Made by a program: the position numbers and the translations under genes
The notes under the pieces: generated by a model
The model's database searches: none
The model's input: the letters and a program-made list of their open reading frames with translations, nothing else
Told to the model about the DNA's origin: nothing
Assembly: GCA_030765065.1 (NCBI GenBank)
Contig: CM060986.1
Location: forward strand, 78,919,573-78,983,572
Origin: Deroplatys truncata
Taxonomy: Eukaryota; Arthropoda; Insecta; Mantodea; Mantidae
Direction of reading: 5' to 3'
Length of the DNA stretch: 64,000 nt
In this document: positions 14,601 to 22,268 of the stretch, one piece after another
Position numbering within the stretch: the stretch's first letter is position 1
Layout of the letters: each line of letters opens with the position of its first letter

Positions 14601-16817
14601 AGTTATAAAACCAATTTCTTCATCAGTATCATTTCTGGATAAAAGATTCCTTTCCGATTCACACCCTGCAAGAGTTAAATGTCGACCTAAATAGCTAGCC
14701 GGAGAACATTTAAAGTGAATTATTTCAAAATTGATACAAATTGCTACGCCAGAGGGAGCTACGAACCAGACAAAGGAGTGACGTCACAAGATGGCAACGC
14801 GTGAAGTAAACACACATACATAAACATCACAAGCATCAACATAATTTGTAATACCGTTGCAAATTGGCATCCAAATGAGGGGCTACAATTAATGTTAAAC
14901 ACATATGTAACATTTCCGTCGCAACTTACTGTAGCATTTAAACAAGAAATGACTTGTGGCAGTTTATTCATATCAGGGAAATGGGAGAACAGTGTTGCCA
15001 GTTACAATCGAAAGCTGGCAAGCGGTACAAAACCACGTGCTACAATGTACAGGTGAGCCAGAAGACTCCGAACCGCTTGCACAGTGTTTTCCCTGTCCAC
15101 CTACTTGGCGCTCGTTGCCATCTGCTGCTATCATAGAAAGGCGCGGATGAAGCCATACAACATTTTTAAAACTACTTTTAAAGGCTTTACTTACCAACTT
15201 TATGAAAGGAAATGCTGAAACTGGCCACCGTCGTTGCCCATACATTTTTGGCACCTCTTTAGGAAATCATGGAATTTTTGGGAGGAATTTTCCAAACGAT
15301 GACCGATGTCGTCTAATGTTTTTGGTAAGAACCGAATGCCGTCTTTTAGATTTCTTAGCCTGAATACTTCCTGTGGCCTGAAATTTATGTAAAGTTCATG
15401 GATTGTTGTTGTAAAGTTCATGGCCTGGAACTTTTACACCTGGAAATCTTTCTATAAATCATACTTTCACTTGGCGAGCTGACCGAGTTAACATATATGA
15501 ATCATAAATGAATACACGCTATGCAGTAGAAAACATATACTGAGCCATAATATACTTTGTGACTAAATACAGGACAAAATAATAAATAACTCGTAATAAC
15601 TGAACTACATCACATCACCGTCAACTCAAAACTGCACTTCACACTGCACATCAAAACCGCAACAGCATGACTTTGTTTATAGCAGCAGTGCGTTATCATG
15701 TTTTTATCATATTTCCATGCGCCCAGTGGAAAAACACAGCGCAGCCAGTAATATTGTTCATAAAATACCCCTCCGGGGCAACTTAAAATATAAAGTGTAC
15801 AAGACAAACCCACACACCCTGGAAGAATTAAAACAAAATATCTGCCAGGAAATTTCTCAATGTGAACTATGGCGAATGATGGATAGTTTCCTAAAGAGGT
15901 GCCAAAAATGTATGGACAACGAGTGGCCAATTTCAGCATCTCCTTTCGTAAATTTGGTAAGTAAAGCATTTAAAAGTAGTTTTAAAAATGTTGTATGGTT
16001 TCATCCGCGCCTTTCTATGATAGCGGCCGACGGCAACGAGCGCCGAGGACGCGGACAGGAGAAACACCGCGCAGGTGGTTCGGAGTCTTTTGGCATGACA
16101 ACATGCTATCCCTCTAAGTTCAGCTTGTAGGCGAAACGAAAGGAGGTTGGGCTGGTATAACTTTATTGGCTAGAGCAATAGCAGAGGGGAGCTTGTCTTA
16201 GAAGCCCATGGAAACATGCTGCTCCAGTAACTGTCACAAGTAGTTTCTTGTTTAAAATAAATGGTACTCTCTCACATTGTAAGAAATATGGCTTATGCAG
16301 AGAAAGACTACTGAAATAATAGAAAGAACAAATGTTCCAAAAACTTCTTGTGAGCTTAAGCAAAGGCACAATTACATTATGACGCTACATGTTTACAAAG
16401 GCTCAAACCATTGGTGTTATTTTGCTATAAAATGTTTCTACGAAAGCAGTGAATCTTACATATAGCATATTTTTTTATACAAAATAAGCAAATTTACAGA
16501 AAGTGTTATCTTTTGTTATACTTTTATTTCTTAATTATATCCACTAAATGTTTATGCTTACTTTATTGGAAAACATGCAAGTTTAAAAGTTAGATAACAT
16601 ACCCATGGCCTTCTTGGTCAACAAACATTTCATGAAAAGGAAACTGCCTGTGCAAATCCTTTCGAATGTCATCCACCCATTTTGGGTCACCATCTTGTGC
16701 CACCAGCTGCTCATAAATGTTCCTTCGCTGATTCAGCAACAAATTTGCTCCACAAAGATATTGCCAGGCACGAGGTCGGACTGATGGAGGGATACCTTTC
16801 CGACACCGTTCACGCAC
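2523..16817 (-). CDS. TBC1D10: TBC1D10/whacked-type Rab GTPase-activating protein, six 3' exons (5' exons not found)
   Basis: This is a spliced minus-strand gene: exons 16817-16603, 9779-9599, 5372-5298, 4344-4230, 4040-3886 and 2633-2523. Every junction has GT donor and AG acceptor bases, and the phases (2, 0, 0, 1, 0) join to 852 bases, 283 residues plus a stop. Visible in order are [11 protein letters not shown] near residue 8, the arginine-finger motif IRKDLHR (51-57), [16 protein letters not shown] with the glutamine finger (Q94), [37 protein letters not shown] and [10 protein letters not shown]. These are hallmarks of the TBC1D10 (EPI64)/Drosophila whacked group, known as GAPs for Rab proteins such as Rab27 and Rab35 in vesicle traffic. 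The short basic tail ([15 protein letters not shown], then R/K-rich) matches the insect form and lacks the PDZ-ligand tail of vertebrate EPI64. The N-terminal exons are missing. Introns carry repeats, and the largest visible one is 6.8 kb. Confidence 0.93.
3078..3202 (-). repeat. SINE fragment, family S2 (tRNA-headed), inside intron E-F
   Basis: The block resembles the 3'-ward halves of 37150-37320 and 43733-43956. It has an A-rich piece with CCTTATCCAGGTAACTC, then a degenerate box-B-like CTCGGATTGAAACTTGC and 'ACCTCTTGAA'. It is decayed and truncated, so the family assignment rests on word-level similarity only. Confidence 0.55.
3886..4040 (-). CDS. TBC1D10: TBC1D10-like exon E: end of TBC domain
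   Basis: This 155-base exon has two bases plus 51 codons: [17 protein letters not shown], then [18 protein letters not shown] and MVHQ. The acceptor is ATCTTAG and the donor is CATCAG/GTACTT. It closes the TBC fold. Read-through of the donor would add about 24 codons before a stop, but the next exon fits the family better, so splicing is preferred. Confidence 0.93.
4230..4344 (-). CDS. TBC1D10: TBC1D10-like exon D
   Basis: This 115-base exon has 38 codons plus one base. It encodes [35 protein letters not shown] and LCEG. The acceptor is TTTTCCAG and the donor is GAAG/GTAGGT. The TLPW...RVWDMF block is the conserved C-terminal core of TBC domains. The last G pairs with GT of exon E to make glycine. 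Confidence 0.95.
4828..5052. repeat. Unassigned G+C-richer insert in intron C-D
   Basis: A block of clearly higher G+C than the flanking intron, with CCCAACAGGGTGGGGAGG and GTGACCCCTGGAAGAG. Composition suggests an inserted SINE-like sequence. No box A or box B is convincing and no second copy was seen here. Confidence 0.25.
5298..5372 (-). CDS. TBC1D10: TBC1D10-like exon C
   Basis: This 75-base exon has 25 whole codons: [16 protein letters not shown] then VAPNVYKHL. The acceptor is ATTTCAG and the donor is CATTTA/GTAAGT. It matches the family segment xLxAIQLDGxILxxLLxKxxPxxxKHL. It is too short to stand out as an open reading frame and was found by walking the family sequence along the minus strand between exons B and D. 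Confidence 0.94.
5624..6541 (-). mobile_element. GTAGAGAAAG-family element, near full length
   Basis: A reverse-oriented copy, ~918 bp. On the plus strand it runs from TTTTACTTTCTCTACCAC to GGTAGAGAAAGTCATGTGAA followed by CACATCAGATG. It has a short (GT)n block at 5759-5780 in the same relative place as the (CA)n of forward copies, and the conserved ATACATGTTTTGAGACC and ATATCTTGAATTTTCTGGGA stretches. It is more diverged than the copies at 22.3, 49 and 62 kb, hence older. It sits in the intron between exons B and C. Confidence 0.8.
6804..7986 (-). mobile_element. mariner-like element, lineage D, decayed
   Basis: TA dinucleotides at 6802-6803 and 7987-7988 flank imperfect inverted ends; the right end reads inward CGAGGGTCATTCCAAAAC and the left CATCATTTTTAAAATAATG. 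Minus-strand translation near 7150-6950 gives [20 protein letters not shown] and downstream residues, the PYSPDLAPSDFHLF region of mariner transposases. The third catalytic Asp position (SD in functional copies) reads LA. The rest of the coding region is broken by stops. It is an old DNA transposon in the intron of the TBC1D10-like gene. Confidence 0.8.
8310..9026 (+). repeat. Interspersed repeat family K, copy 1
   Basis: This block aligns by eye with 55740-56660. Shared segments include CACAGAAA..ATCAT then TTGGAGTAGAG, AGAAACTATTGAAGAT, TTGGATAAAAGTAGATCAG and TTTCTGAGGTAATG..TCATGAATTTAGC. No coding potential was seen. The segments keep their order and spacing apart from a SINE inserted in copy 2, so it is a true dispersed repeat of ~0.6-0.7 kb. 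Termini are uncertain: a possible start near GGGGAGACTAAATG parallels GGGGGGACTAATTGG in copy 2. Confidence 0.65.
9150..9480 (+). pseudogene. Non-LTR retrotransposon (LINE) C-terminal fragment
   Basis: Translation gives [40 protein letters not shown] and REELNIN, then RTEHLLRM and a GRRD-like end. This pattern (YGSExW...L..I..AEMKFLR...G.T..DRI+N..+R.EL) is the thumb/C-terminal part of reverse transcriptases of insect LINEs. The upstream palm domain is absent, so it is a 5'-truncated fragment. The clade is not assigned. It lies only 0.1 kb from TBC1D10 exon B. Confidence 0.75.
9599..9779 (-). CDS. TBC1D10: TBC1D10-like exon B: glutamine finger
   Basis: The exon is 181 bases: one base plus 60 codons, from [11 protein letters not shown] to GYYSQGM. 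The acceptor is TTTCAG and the donor is ATG/GTAAGT. The exon carries VGYCQAQAP with the catalytic glutamine of the YCQ motif, and [13 protein letters not shown], which is nearly invariant in TBC1D10 proteins. The first G completes GGG (Gly) with the GG left by exon A, restoring GHGQRELF, a good family match. Confidence 0.96.
10530..10925 (+). repeat. GTAGAGAAAG-family fragment (middle part)
   Basis: Forward fragment with TTTGTCTATCTGTTATGGTT, AAGTACTTCACAGGTTATTC, the TTTTGAGAAAAT segment, a (CT)/(CA) block at 10850-10890 and CAGACCTCAAAATATGTAT. The order matches the middle of copies at 22.7 and 62.5 kb. It is diverged and lacks both ends. Confidence 0.55.
11560..12393 (-). mobile_element. 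GTAGAGAAAG-family element, old copy
   Basis: Reverse-oriented and strongly diverged. It keeps a (GT)n block at 11683-11696, CAGCACAACCCAAGAAAC, GGGATATTTTCAAGAAAG and the terminal GGGTAGAGAAAGTTATGTAA with ATTAATGCATCTG outside it. It lies in the intron between exons A and B. Confidence 0.55.
12690..12860 (+). repeat. tRNA-headed SINE fragment
   Basis: The sequence TGGTGGCTCAGTTGGGTGAT resembles a tRNA box A, and GTGTGGGTCCAAGGCC 34 bases on is a decayed box B. The rest has no recognised body. It looks like a SINE remnant rather than a tRNA gene, since no acceptor stem can be closed. Confidence 0.4.
13361..13450 (+). pseudogene. Tc1/mariner-type transposase C-terminal scrap
   Basis: Translation reads [20 protein letters not shown] then GRLQNMI, resembling the closing segment (LxxVFxNMxxRxxxCxxxxGGHxQHxI) of the transposase family whose remains also lie at 15.2-16.1 kb. 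It is only about 30 residues long, so the call is tentative. Confidence 0.35.
13596..13907 (+). repeat. 312-bp perfect direct repeat, copy 1
   Basis: By visual alignment this is base-for-base identical to 14924-15235 (offset 1328). The flanking base differs on each side (t/a before, t/g after). The repeat combines 133 bases of unrelated sequence (ACTTACTGTAGCATTT start) with the terminal part of a minus-oriented Tc1/mariner-type element (GTGAGCCAGAAGACTCCG onward). In this copy transposon homology stops abruptly at 13907. Confidence 0.9.
13908..14923 (+). other. 1,016-bp spacer between direct repeats, with promoter-like module
   Basis: This single-copy-looking segment sits between the two identical repeats. 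Its start contains the inverted pair TGATAC/GTATCA (13910-13932). Its middle is a promoter-like module (see separate entry) followed by an A-rich stretch and an AATAAA at 14595-14600. Its end carries TGACGTCAC near 14779. No long reading frame is present. It may be a solo LTR fossil, a captured host promoter or an unrelated insertion. Confidence 0.5.
14148..14325 (+). promoter_or_regulatory. Heat-shock-like promoter: HSE, CCAAT, TATA, initiator
   Basis: At 14148-14162 lies AGAAGCTTCTAGAAC, three perfect alternating nGAAn/nTTCn pentamers, the minimal binding site for a heat-shock-factor trimer. CCAAT follows at 14238-14242, TATAAAT at 14285-14291 and a CCAGTT initiator-like site at 14318-14323, about 35 bases past the TATA box. 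Downstream sequence is A-rich and resembles an hsp-type 5' leader in composition only. No start codon with a long frame follows, so no product is assigned. Function is inferred, not shown. Confidence 0.5.
14924..15235 (+). repeat. 312-bp perfect direct repeat, copy 2
   Basis: Identical to 13596-13907. Here homology to the minus-oriented transposon continues without a break into 15236-15421, so this copy keeps the authentic right-hand junction. Copy 1 must therefore be the derived one, or an assembly product. Confidence 0.9.
15054..15421 (-). pseudogene. Tc1/mariner-type element, C-terminal end, minus copy
   Basis: The element terminus reads GTGAGCCAGAAGACTCCGAA on the plus strand. Inward, minus-strand translation gives [20 protein letters not shown], the C-terminal signature of a Tc1/mariner-type transposase (FxxRCxxCxxxxGGHFQHLL). 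The amino-terminal and catalytic regions are missing. The same terminus faces the other way at 16090-16106 and occurs again at 60985. Confidence 0.65.
15770..16106 (+). pseudogene. Tc1/mariner-type element, C-terminal end, plus copy
   Basis: Translation gives [20 protein letters not shown], then NICQEIS and FLKRCQKCM, matching the WGYLKxxVYxxxPxTLEELKxxI...C-terminal block of this transposase family. The distal end (GGTTCGGAGTCTTTTGGC) is the same terminus as the minus copy at 15054. The two fragments thus lie in divergent orientation ~0.35 kb apart. Confidence 0.7.
16107..16602. other. Intron A-B, unique A+T-rich part
   Basis: Intron sequence between the transposon fragment and exon A. I see no repeat or coding signal. 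The GTATGT donor lies at its exon-proximal edge. Confidence 0.6.
16603..16817 (-). CDS. TBC1D10: TBC1D10-like exon A: start of TBC domain, arginine finger
   Basis: The exon is 215 bases: 71 codons plus two bases (GG) that complete a glycine with the next exon. The acceptor is AAATAG before GTG CGT GAA, and the donor is CATGG/GTATGT. The protein opens [18 protein letters not shown], the conserved start of TBC1D10 TBC domains, and contains IRKDLHR, fitting the catalytic IxxDxxR motif, then QFPFHEMF. The frame is open at its first base, so a further upstream exon (the NWDxWM...YKK region of the family) must exist. GTG is codon 1 of the exon, not a translation start. Confidence 0.95.
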
Positions 16818-17079
16818 CTATTTGGGATACAAAAAGAAGGGGAAAATAGTTATGTTATCAGTGACAGTTGCAGAAAATACTAGATTCCAGAATAACAGTC
16901 AAGTAGTCCAAGAGTATTTACTATTTACACGGGACAAATTTGAACAGTAAGCATTTTACATGAGACTCGATTTTCATATTTTGAACCTTTTTTTTTCCTG
17001 CGATATAATTTCAGCTAAATTGGTCGAAATTTATAAGCAGTCGCAATATCAGTATCGAGTTCTCTTAAATAAAAACATA

Positions 17080-18199
17080 CGAGGGCGTTCTAAAAGTTCG
17101 TAAACAAACTAGTGTTAACATCTTCTACAAAATGGAGCTGTGATAAAATACTTCGTTTGGAAGGGTTTACCCTAACAGAAAAACAAAAGGAGTTAAATTC
17201 CACATTAAAAGATTTTCTTCCTTTCTTTTCAATGGGTAAAAAGTCGGCTGCTGAATTAAAGTGTGGTCGTACCGCCATTCAAAAGGATGAACGCTCAGGG
17301 CATCCCGAAAACAGTACAACCATATGTCATAATGACAAAAATTCATTAAGCCGTACTCAATGATCGCCGATTGAAGGTACGCGAGTTGGCTGACAATGCA
17401 AAGATCTCGATAGGCTGTGTCCGCTACATTTTACACTAAGTTTACGATAAGAGAAAGCTTTTCGCTCGATGAGTGCCACATTTGTTAACAACGAACCAAA
17501 AAAGTTCTTGAGAAACATTCATTCGATACGTTCCTCAAGTGTTTAGACTTGTTTTAACACAGCTCCTGTTCGTTATCCGACGTTGTATAACAGCAGATGA
17601 AACATGGATTCATCACTACAGACCTGAGAAGGAGGAGCAGTCCAAACAGTAGGTGGCAACAGGTGAAAGTGCACCAAAGAACGCAAAAGCGGCTTTTCAT
17701 TTGCAGAAAATGTCATGGCTACGCTTTTCCACGATTCTCATGGTGTGGTGCTCATAGACTACCTCCAGAAGGGCAGAACTATCGCTGAGGAGTATTATGT
17801 TCACTACTGCATCAACTGAAGGATGGCTTCAGGCCCACACCTTGCGAAAAAGAAAGTTCTTTCATCACGATAATGCGCCTTCACGCACGTCTGGGACTGT
17901 TGCTACAAAACAGCATGAGCTTCGCTTCCAAGTGCTTCCACATTCACCATTTTAGCCGGATTTGGCTTCCAGCGATTACTTACTGTTCCCCAAAATCGCT
18001 GGGTGACAAAGATTTACATCAATTGATGAGGTTGAAGATGAGACAGACGCTTATTTCGTACAGTTGTAGTAATAAATTTGGGACGTCGTTGTACTACATG
18101 TATTGATTTACAAGGTGATTATGTTGGGGAAACAAATCTCTTAAATCTTGCGGCTTTTTGGGGGGGGGGGTAGGCCGACAATTTTTAGAACATCGCTCG
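17080..18199 (+). mobile_element. mariner element, lineage C, both ends present, coding region decayed
   Basis: A 1,120-bp element flanked by TA at 17078-17079 and 18200-18201. Left end CGAGGGCGTTCTAAAAGTTC and right end (read inward) CGAGCGATGTTCTAAAAATT are inverted repeats. Plus-strand translation shows ADETWIHHYRPEKEEQSKQ with the first catalytic Asp, and FHDSHGVVLIDYLQKGRT with the second. It also shows an HHDNAPSHTS-like region and a C-terminal D-rich tail. Several frameshifts and stops separate these, so it cannot encode transposase. A G10 run lies at 18160-18170. Confidence 0.85.
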
Positions 18200-19489
18200 T
18201 ACAAATTTTATGCGTTTTTTAAATACCTTTAATATACAAATTATAAGCATAATCAATTTCGTATCTTAAGAGCGAGTATGCATGATGGACCCAAGTCATG
18301 ACCTTGCGGGCCAACATTTTAATCTTACGCGCCACTTTTGGAGAATATTGACGTTCAACTTGTTTTGTTGGATATTAAATTAATTTTTTTGTTTTTGAGC
18401 ATGGTTCATTCACAGCTAGATATGGGTTTTGCTGGGTGTATCTTTCTATTCGCCCTTAAACATATATTTTCGAAAAGTGGCGGTTAAGAGGTTTTGCCTT
18501 TCCAACAATCGATATTACTTTTACTTAATATTAATTCTTAATAGGCGAGGTCTTCTTTTTAAGTCCTTAAAATAGTAAAAATGCTCAACGATATCAGCAA
18601 TATTGTAGGAGACATTTAAGGTAAGTGCTTCATACAGAGATTTTCAATACCTCTTCAGAGGTTCAATACTTGAAAATGTCTTACCTTTTTGTAATTTTTT
18701 GTCATGAACCTTTCCCAGCTGGCAAGCATACGAAGCCATTTTTGTTCACGGCGCAGGACCACACTGGGAGGAACCACTTGCTTTCTGAAACCACCAAAAG
18801 ATGCATACATGACAGTGTAATGCTGCAAAATAATGACAAAACTGATGGGTCTTCTCTTACATATCTAACTTTTCATCCTAAGCAAGGTTAAAATGATTTG
18901 CAACAGTAATGGGGTTGGGGTAAACAAATTACTGACTGCACTTTTGCCAAATATATGTATATTGTTACATGTCGGGTAGATAGCCTAAAAGTTCACATGA
19001 AAATAAAATTAATTTTGAGTACCCAGCACGTACAATGAGGGGGCGTATACTTACTGAAACGTGGTGTGGAGGTTCAGAGGATGGCGTGGGTTTTTACTGC
19101 ACAAAATCCATAACACAAATCTACTCACACATTCCTAGATTTATTTCCCAAACGTTTGGGGTTCCTACATTATTAAAAATAGAAGGTGGAAGGAGATGTC
19201 CACCGATCCAAAGCCCGATCCGTTACACACGGAATCTCGAGAGCGACGCTATCCTCCACTACTCGTGGCTAGCAAAGCTACCAGCCACAGCTTACTACAT
19301 ATCTGGCCTGCGCGCTCTGCCGTCAAGGCAGGGTCACATGACCTACTGCAGGCAGCGACTGTTGGAAAGGCATGTTTGTGTTGAAAATTTTCGTCAATGA
19401 ATAAAGCAGTTCTCCTGTGCATATTTTGAGTTATTTCACGCGTGAAAGTATTCGATTTTACCCCCACTTCTACGGATTGCAAACCACAT
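18200..19489. other. Region between mariner C and the P-type element
   Basis: Mostly A+T-rich. An 88-codon plus-strand frame at 18625-18891 has no recognised motif. The part from about 19020 is G+C-richer, with a palindromic CCCAAACGTTTGGGG at 19147-19161, and may be the 5' part of the P-type element. I could not identify that element's inverted end or 8-bp duplication. Confidence 0.4.
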
Positions 19490-19674
19490 TGGGGTAAGTA
19501 AAATATCTGGTATTATAGTTATCATATCTGTTATTGTAGTGTGTTGCAGAAGTATACTTGGTTATGTCTGACACAACTCTGAAAGTAACTAATAACTATT
19601 TGTATGCTTTTATCAGAGAATTATATTGTAAATGTATAAAACAACAGTGTTTTCTTTGTATTTTCAGAGCTGCA

Positions 19675-20124
19675 ATGCCTTTCAAGTGTTCAGTACCAGT
19701 TTGCAGATCGAATTATGAGCCTGCGCATGTAACCTGCTTTAGATTTCCCAGAGATGAGGATCGACGAAAATTATGGCTAAGCAGAATACGCAGGCAGAAT
19801 TTTGGGTTCACTGAAAATGCTACAGTCTGCATTAGACACTTACCAAAAGAAATGGTTATTCGAGAGGATAAATGGCAGAATAAAGATGGACGAGTGCATT
19901 TCATTCCGCGTGCTAATCCTTGCCTTACTGATGATGCTTTTCCTACAGTTGTTAATGAAAGCACACCCCACTTAAGCTTTTCACTTCCAAAGAAAAGAAG
20001 AACAAGAGAGGAAAGGGAAGATGAAGCATTTCAAACAGCCCTGGATCAAAGTTTAGCTTCATATGATATGGAATTAGAAAATAACAAGTTACTCACATAT
20101 GAAGATGTAACAGTTTATATATAA
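19675..20124 (+). CDS. THAP-domain exon of a P-type transposase
   Basis: The frame from the ATG at 19675 gives 149 residues starting MPFKCSVPVCRSNYEP. It contains the THAP C2CH zinc module: C5, C10, then C and H in VCIRHL. It also has CFRFP, the conserved W in KLWLSRI, and DDAFPTVV, equivalent to the AVPTIF box. THAP domains bind DNA, and in P transposases and THAP9 they recognise the element's ends. A basic KKRRTREERE stretch follows. The frame extends upstream to 19558, but a good acceptor (TTTTCAG at 19661-19667) just before this ATG favours the shorter start. The following transposase segments lie in other frames, through introns or decay. This is the best-preserved coding piece of the element. 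Confidence 0.8.
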   Translation: MPFKCSVPVCRSNYEPAHVTCFRFPRDEDRRKLWLSRIRRQNFGFTENATVCIRHLPKEMVIREDKWQNKDGRVHFIPRANPCLTDDAFPTVVNESTPHLSFSLPKKRRTREEREDEAFQTALDQSLASYDMELENNKLLTYEDVTVYI

Positions 20125-20208
20125 AATGTGTGAATGAGAGAAAAGATTGGACACTTTCAATTAGTGTTAGTGCTATTGCAGTGCTAAAAATAAATAGGTA
20201 CAGTATCA

Positions 20209-22266
20209 GTGCCTTATATTGTTAGTAGTTTTGTGGTTTCTAGTGATAGGTGCTTTAAAGTGTATATAGACAAAGAATTGAATCCTAATGAACTGAATTT
20301 CGAATTTAGTGTTATCTTGGAGAAATCTCAGATGGATGCATTATTTGCATTGTGTAGTGTGCCTATGTCAAACTTTAAAGAAAATAAACTTGCTGCAGCA
20401 GTGAAATTATTAAAAGAACATGAGGTGTTAGATGCTGGTAAAAAAGTGAGGTTAAGTGTCCTTACAGAGCAGATCGAATTATTCTCCTTTAAGAAGGAAA
20501 GGTACAGATTTTCATTACATCTTCTTAGGTTGGCTCTGAGAATGTTCCTGATATTTCCTGCATGTTCAGAAACATACGTCAGTCACAGGTACTAACTCTT
20601 CCACATCCAAGTAACTTAAGAAAACTGGCTGCCAATCTAAATGTAAGTGACAGCAATTTTAATATTAGCAATCCCTACATTGTTGGTCGCATTTGTTCCT
20701 TGAAACTTGAGGAAAGATTTGTTAAACTTTTGATGGATGAAGTTTATATTTCACCAGAGTTAACTTTTAAAGGTGGTGAATTGGTAGGAACTAGTGCAAC
20801 AAATACACTGAGCTTGCTAAAACAGCTCAAGTGTTTTCAGTAAATGCTGCATTTGGTAATTATTCAGATGTCATTTGCCATTTTTCCAGTCAGTAGAAAT
20901 TCTGGGGACTTCTTACATGCTACTGTGAGTAACATTCTCTGCAAACTTGGCAAACTTGATGTAAAAGTTATCAGTCTCATAGCTGATAATAATCAGATCA
21001 ACATATCTTTGTTTCACAAATTCACGCCACATACATTTGGTTATTCTTCAGTAGCAAATCCCTTTAGCCAATCACAGCCTCTATTTTTGCTCTATGATAG
21101 TGTGCATATTTTCAAAAATATAAGGAATAATTGGATAAACCAGAAAGATCTTATGTTTAATCTTCCTGATTTTGAAAATCCAGATATAATTAAGAGTGCT
21201 AATTTTGGTCACCTCAGATCACTTTATCACAAAGAAAAGAATCAATTGCTGAAATTTGGTCATAAGTTAAATGCAAAAGCTGTCTATCCATCAAATATTG
21301 AAAGACAAAAAGTGAGTCTGGTGCGTAAAATTTTCAATTATGAAAATATTAATGCCCTCTTAGAATGCAATGATGGTTATGGAGAAACAGCAGAGTTTTC
21401 ATCTCTGTAGGGTAAATGTATACCAAGGGCTGTCTAGGCACACATTTGATGCAATAATGCAGACATGCTCAGGCTTTTATGGTTTAGCAAATTATGTTCT
21501 AACAGAATTAAAAGTAAACTATGTTCTGTTTGGCAAGTTTCAAACAGATCCTCTTGAAGAGTGATTCAGTCTTTACCACCAGTTGTCTGGCAATAATTAT
21601 TTTATCTCTCTCCAACAGCTATATGAGAGTGAGAAAAAGATCAGAATTAAACATTTGCTTTCATTTTCATCAAAAAATGGTAACATTCCAGTAAGAAGGT
21701 TAAATGTGGGCGCAGATTCTGAAAACAAAATGTTCCATCATTGCTGTCTTTTTGTGAAATAGAAATTGAAATTGCAAAACCAGTGGATAATGATGTAATG
21801 CCTATTGTTTTTTACATTGCAGGTTATGCTGCTTTTTAAGGTAGCAAATGGTATAATATGCCCCAAATGCATTGAGTTATTGATTTTAAATGACACTTTA
21901 GAGTATGAATTTGAAGGTGCAGCAAGGCTGATTGATTCCTTAAGTAGAGGTTCTCTAAAGAAACCCACAATATTCTGCGTAAAAGTAACATGGTTGTGTA
22001 TCCAACTATTTCAAGGCTTAGTCAAAGAGTGTTATGACGATTTTATTAAAAACAGTAATCATCTTGCCTTGTTGAATTTGTGCAGTCCCTATATAGTAAA
22101 CATTATGGATGAAACTAGAGAAACGATCATCAATCAACGCAACCATAAATTTGAAGACTATTTTCATGATGTATGCTCAATTATTTGCAAAATTATTCTA
22201 AATAATTACTTCAAAATGGTAACTGAGGATACGAAACAAAAGTCTTGTGATAAAAGAAAAATAAAA
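20209..22266 (+). pseudogene. P-type transposase core, broken
   Basis: The pieces are, in order: 20240-20595, ending in a helical region; 20562-20843 with LTLPHPSNLRKL and LMDEVYISPELTFKGGELVG; 20844-21410 with SLIADNNQINISLF, LLYDSVHIFKNIRNNW and the LRSLYHKEKNQLLK region; 21370-21564 with VLFGKFQTDPLEE; and 21805-22266. These match the RNase H-like and GTP-binding/C-terminal parts of P/THAP9 transposases (MDEVxI, ADNNxxN, YDxVHxxKNIRNNW, FQTDxLE). Breaks include frame changes near 20595 and 20843, and an opal codon at 21562-21564 in LEE*FSLYHQLSG, where functional relatives have LExRFxxYRQLSG. Some frame changes may be introns. It is not expected to be active. Confidence 0.75.
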
Positions 22267-22268
22267 AA

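Larger units (their letters stand above)
19490..22268 (+). mobile_element. P-element-superfamily (THAP-transposase) transposon, decayed
   Basis: One element with a THAP-domain exon (19675-20124) followed by P-type transposase segments in order to 22268, where a GTAGAGAAAG-family element interrupts or abuts it. A likely 5' non-coding exon ends at GGGTAAGTAA near 19494, and the acceptor TGTATTTTCAG precedes the THAP start. Terminal inverted repeats were not found. Sequence 3' of the insertion (23152 on) shows no clear P-type homology, so the 3' end may be lost. Confidence 0.75.

Noticed and set aside
13596-15235. An LTR retrotransposon with the 312-bp repeats as LTRs
   Set aside because: The repeats contain part of an older DNA transposon that continues past copy 2, do not start TG and end CA, and the internal 1 kb shows no coding region. 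A solo LTR inside the spacer remains possible.
15610-15969. 119-codon minus-strand frame opposite the transposase fragment
   Set aside because: Antisense shadow of the plus-strand transposase C-terminus; no independent motif.
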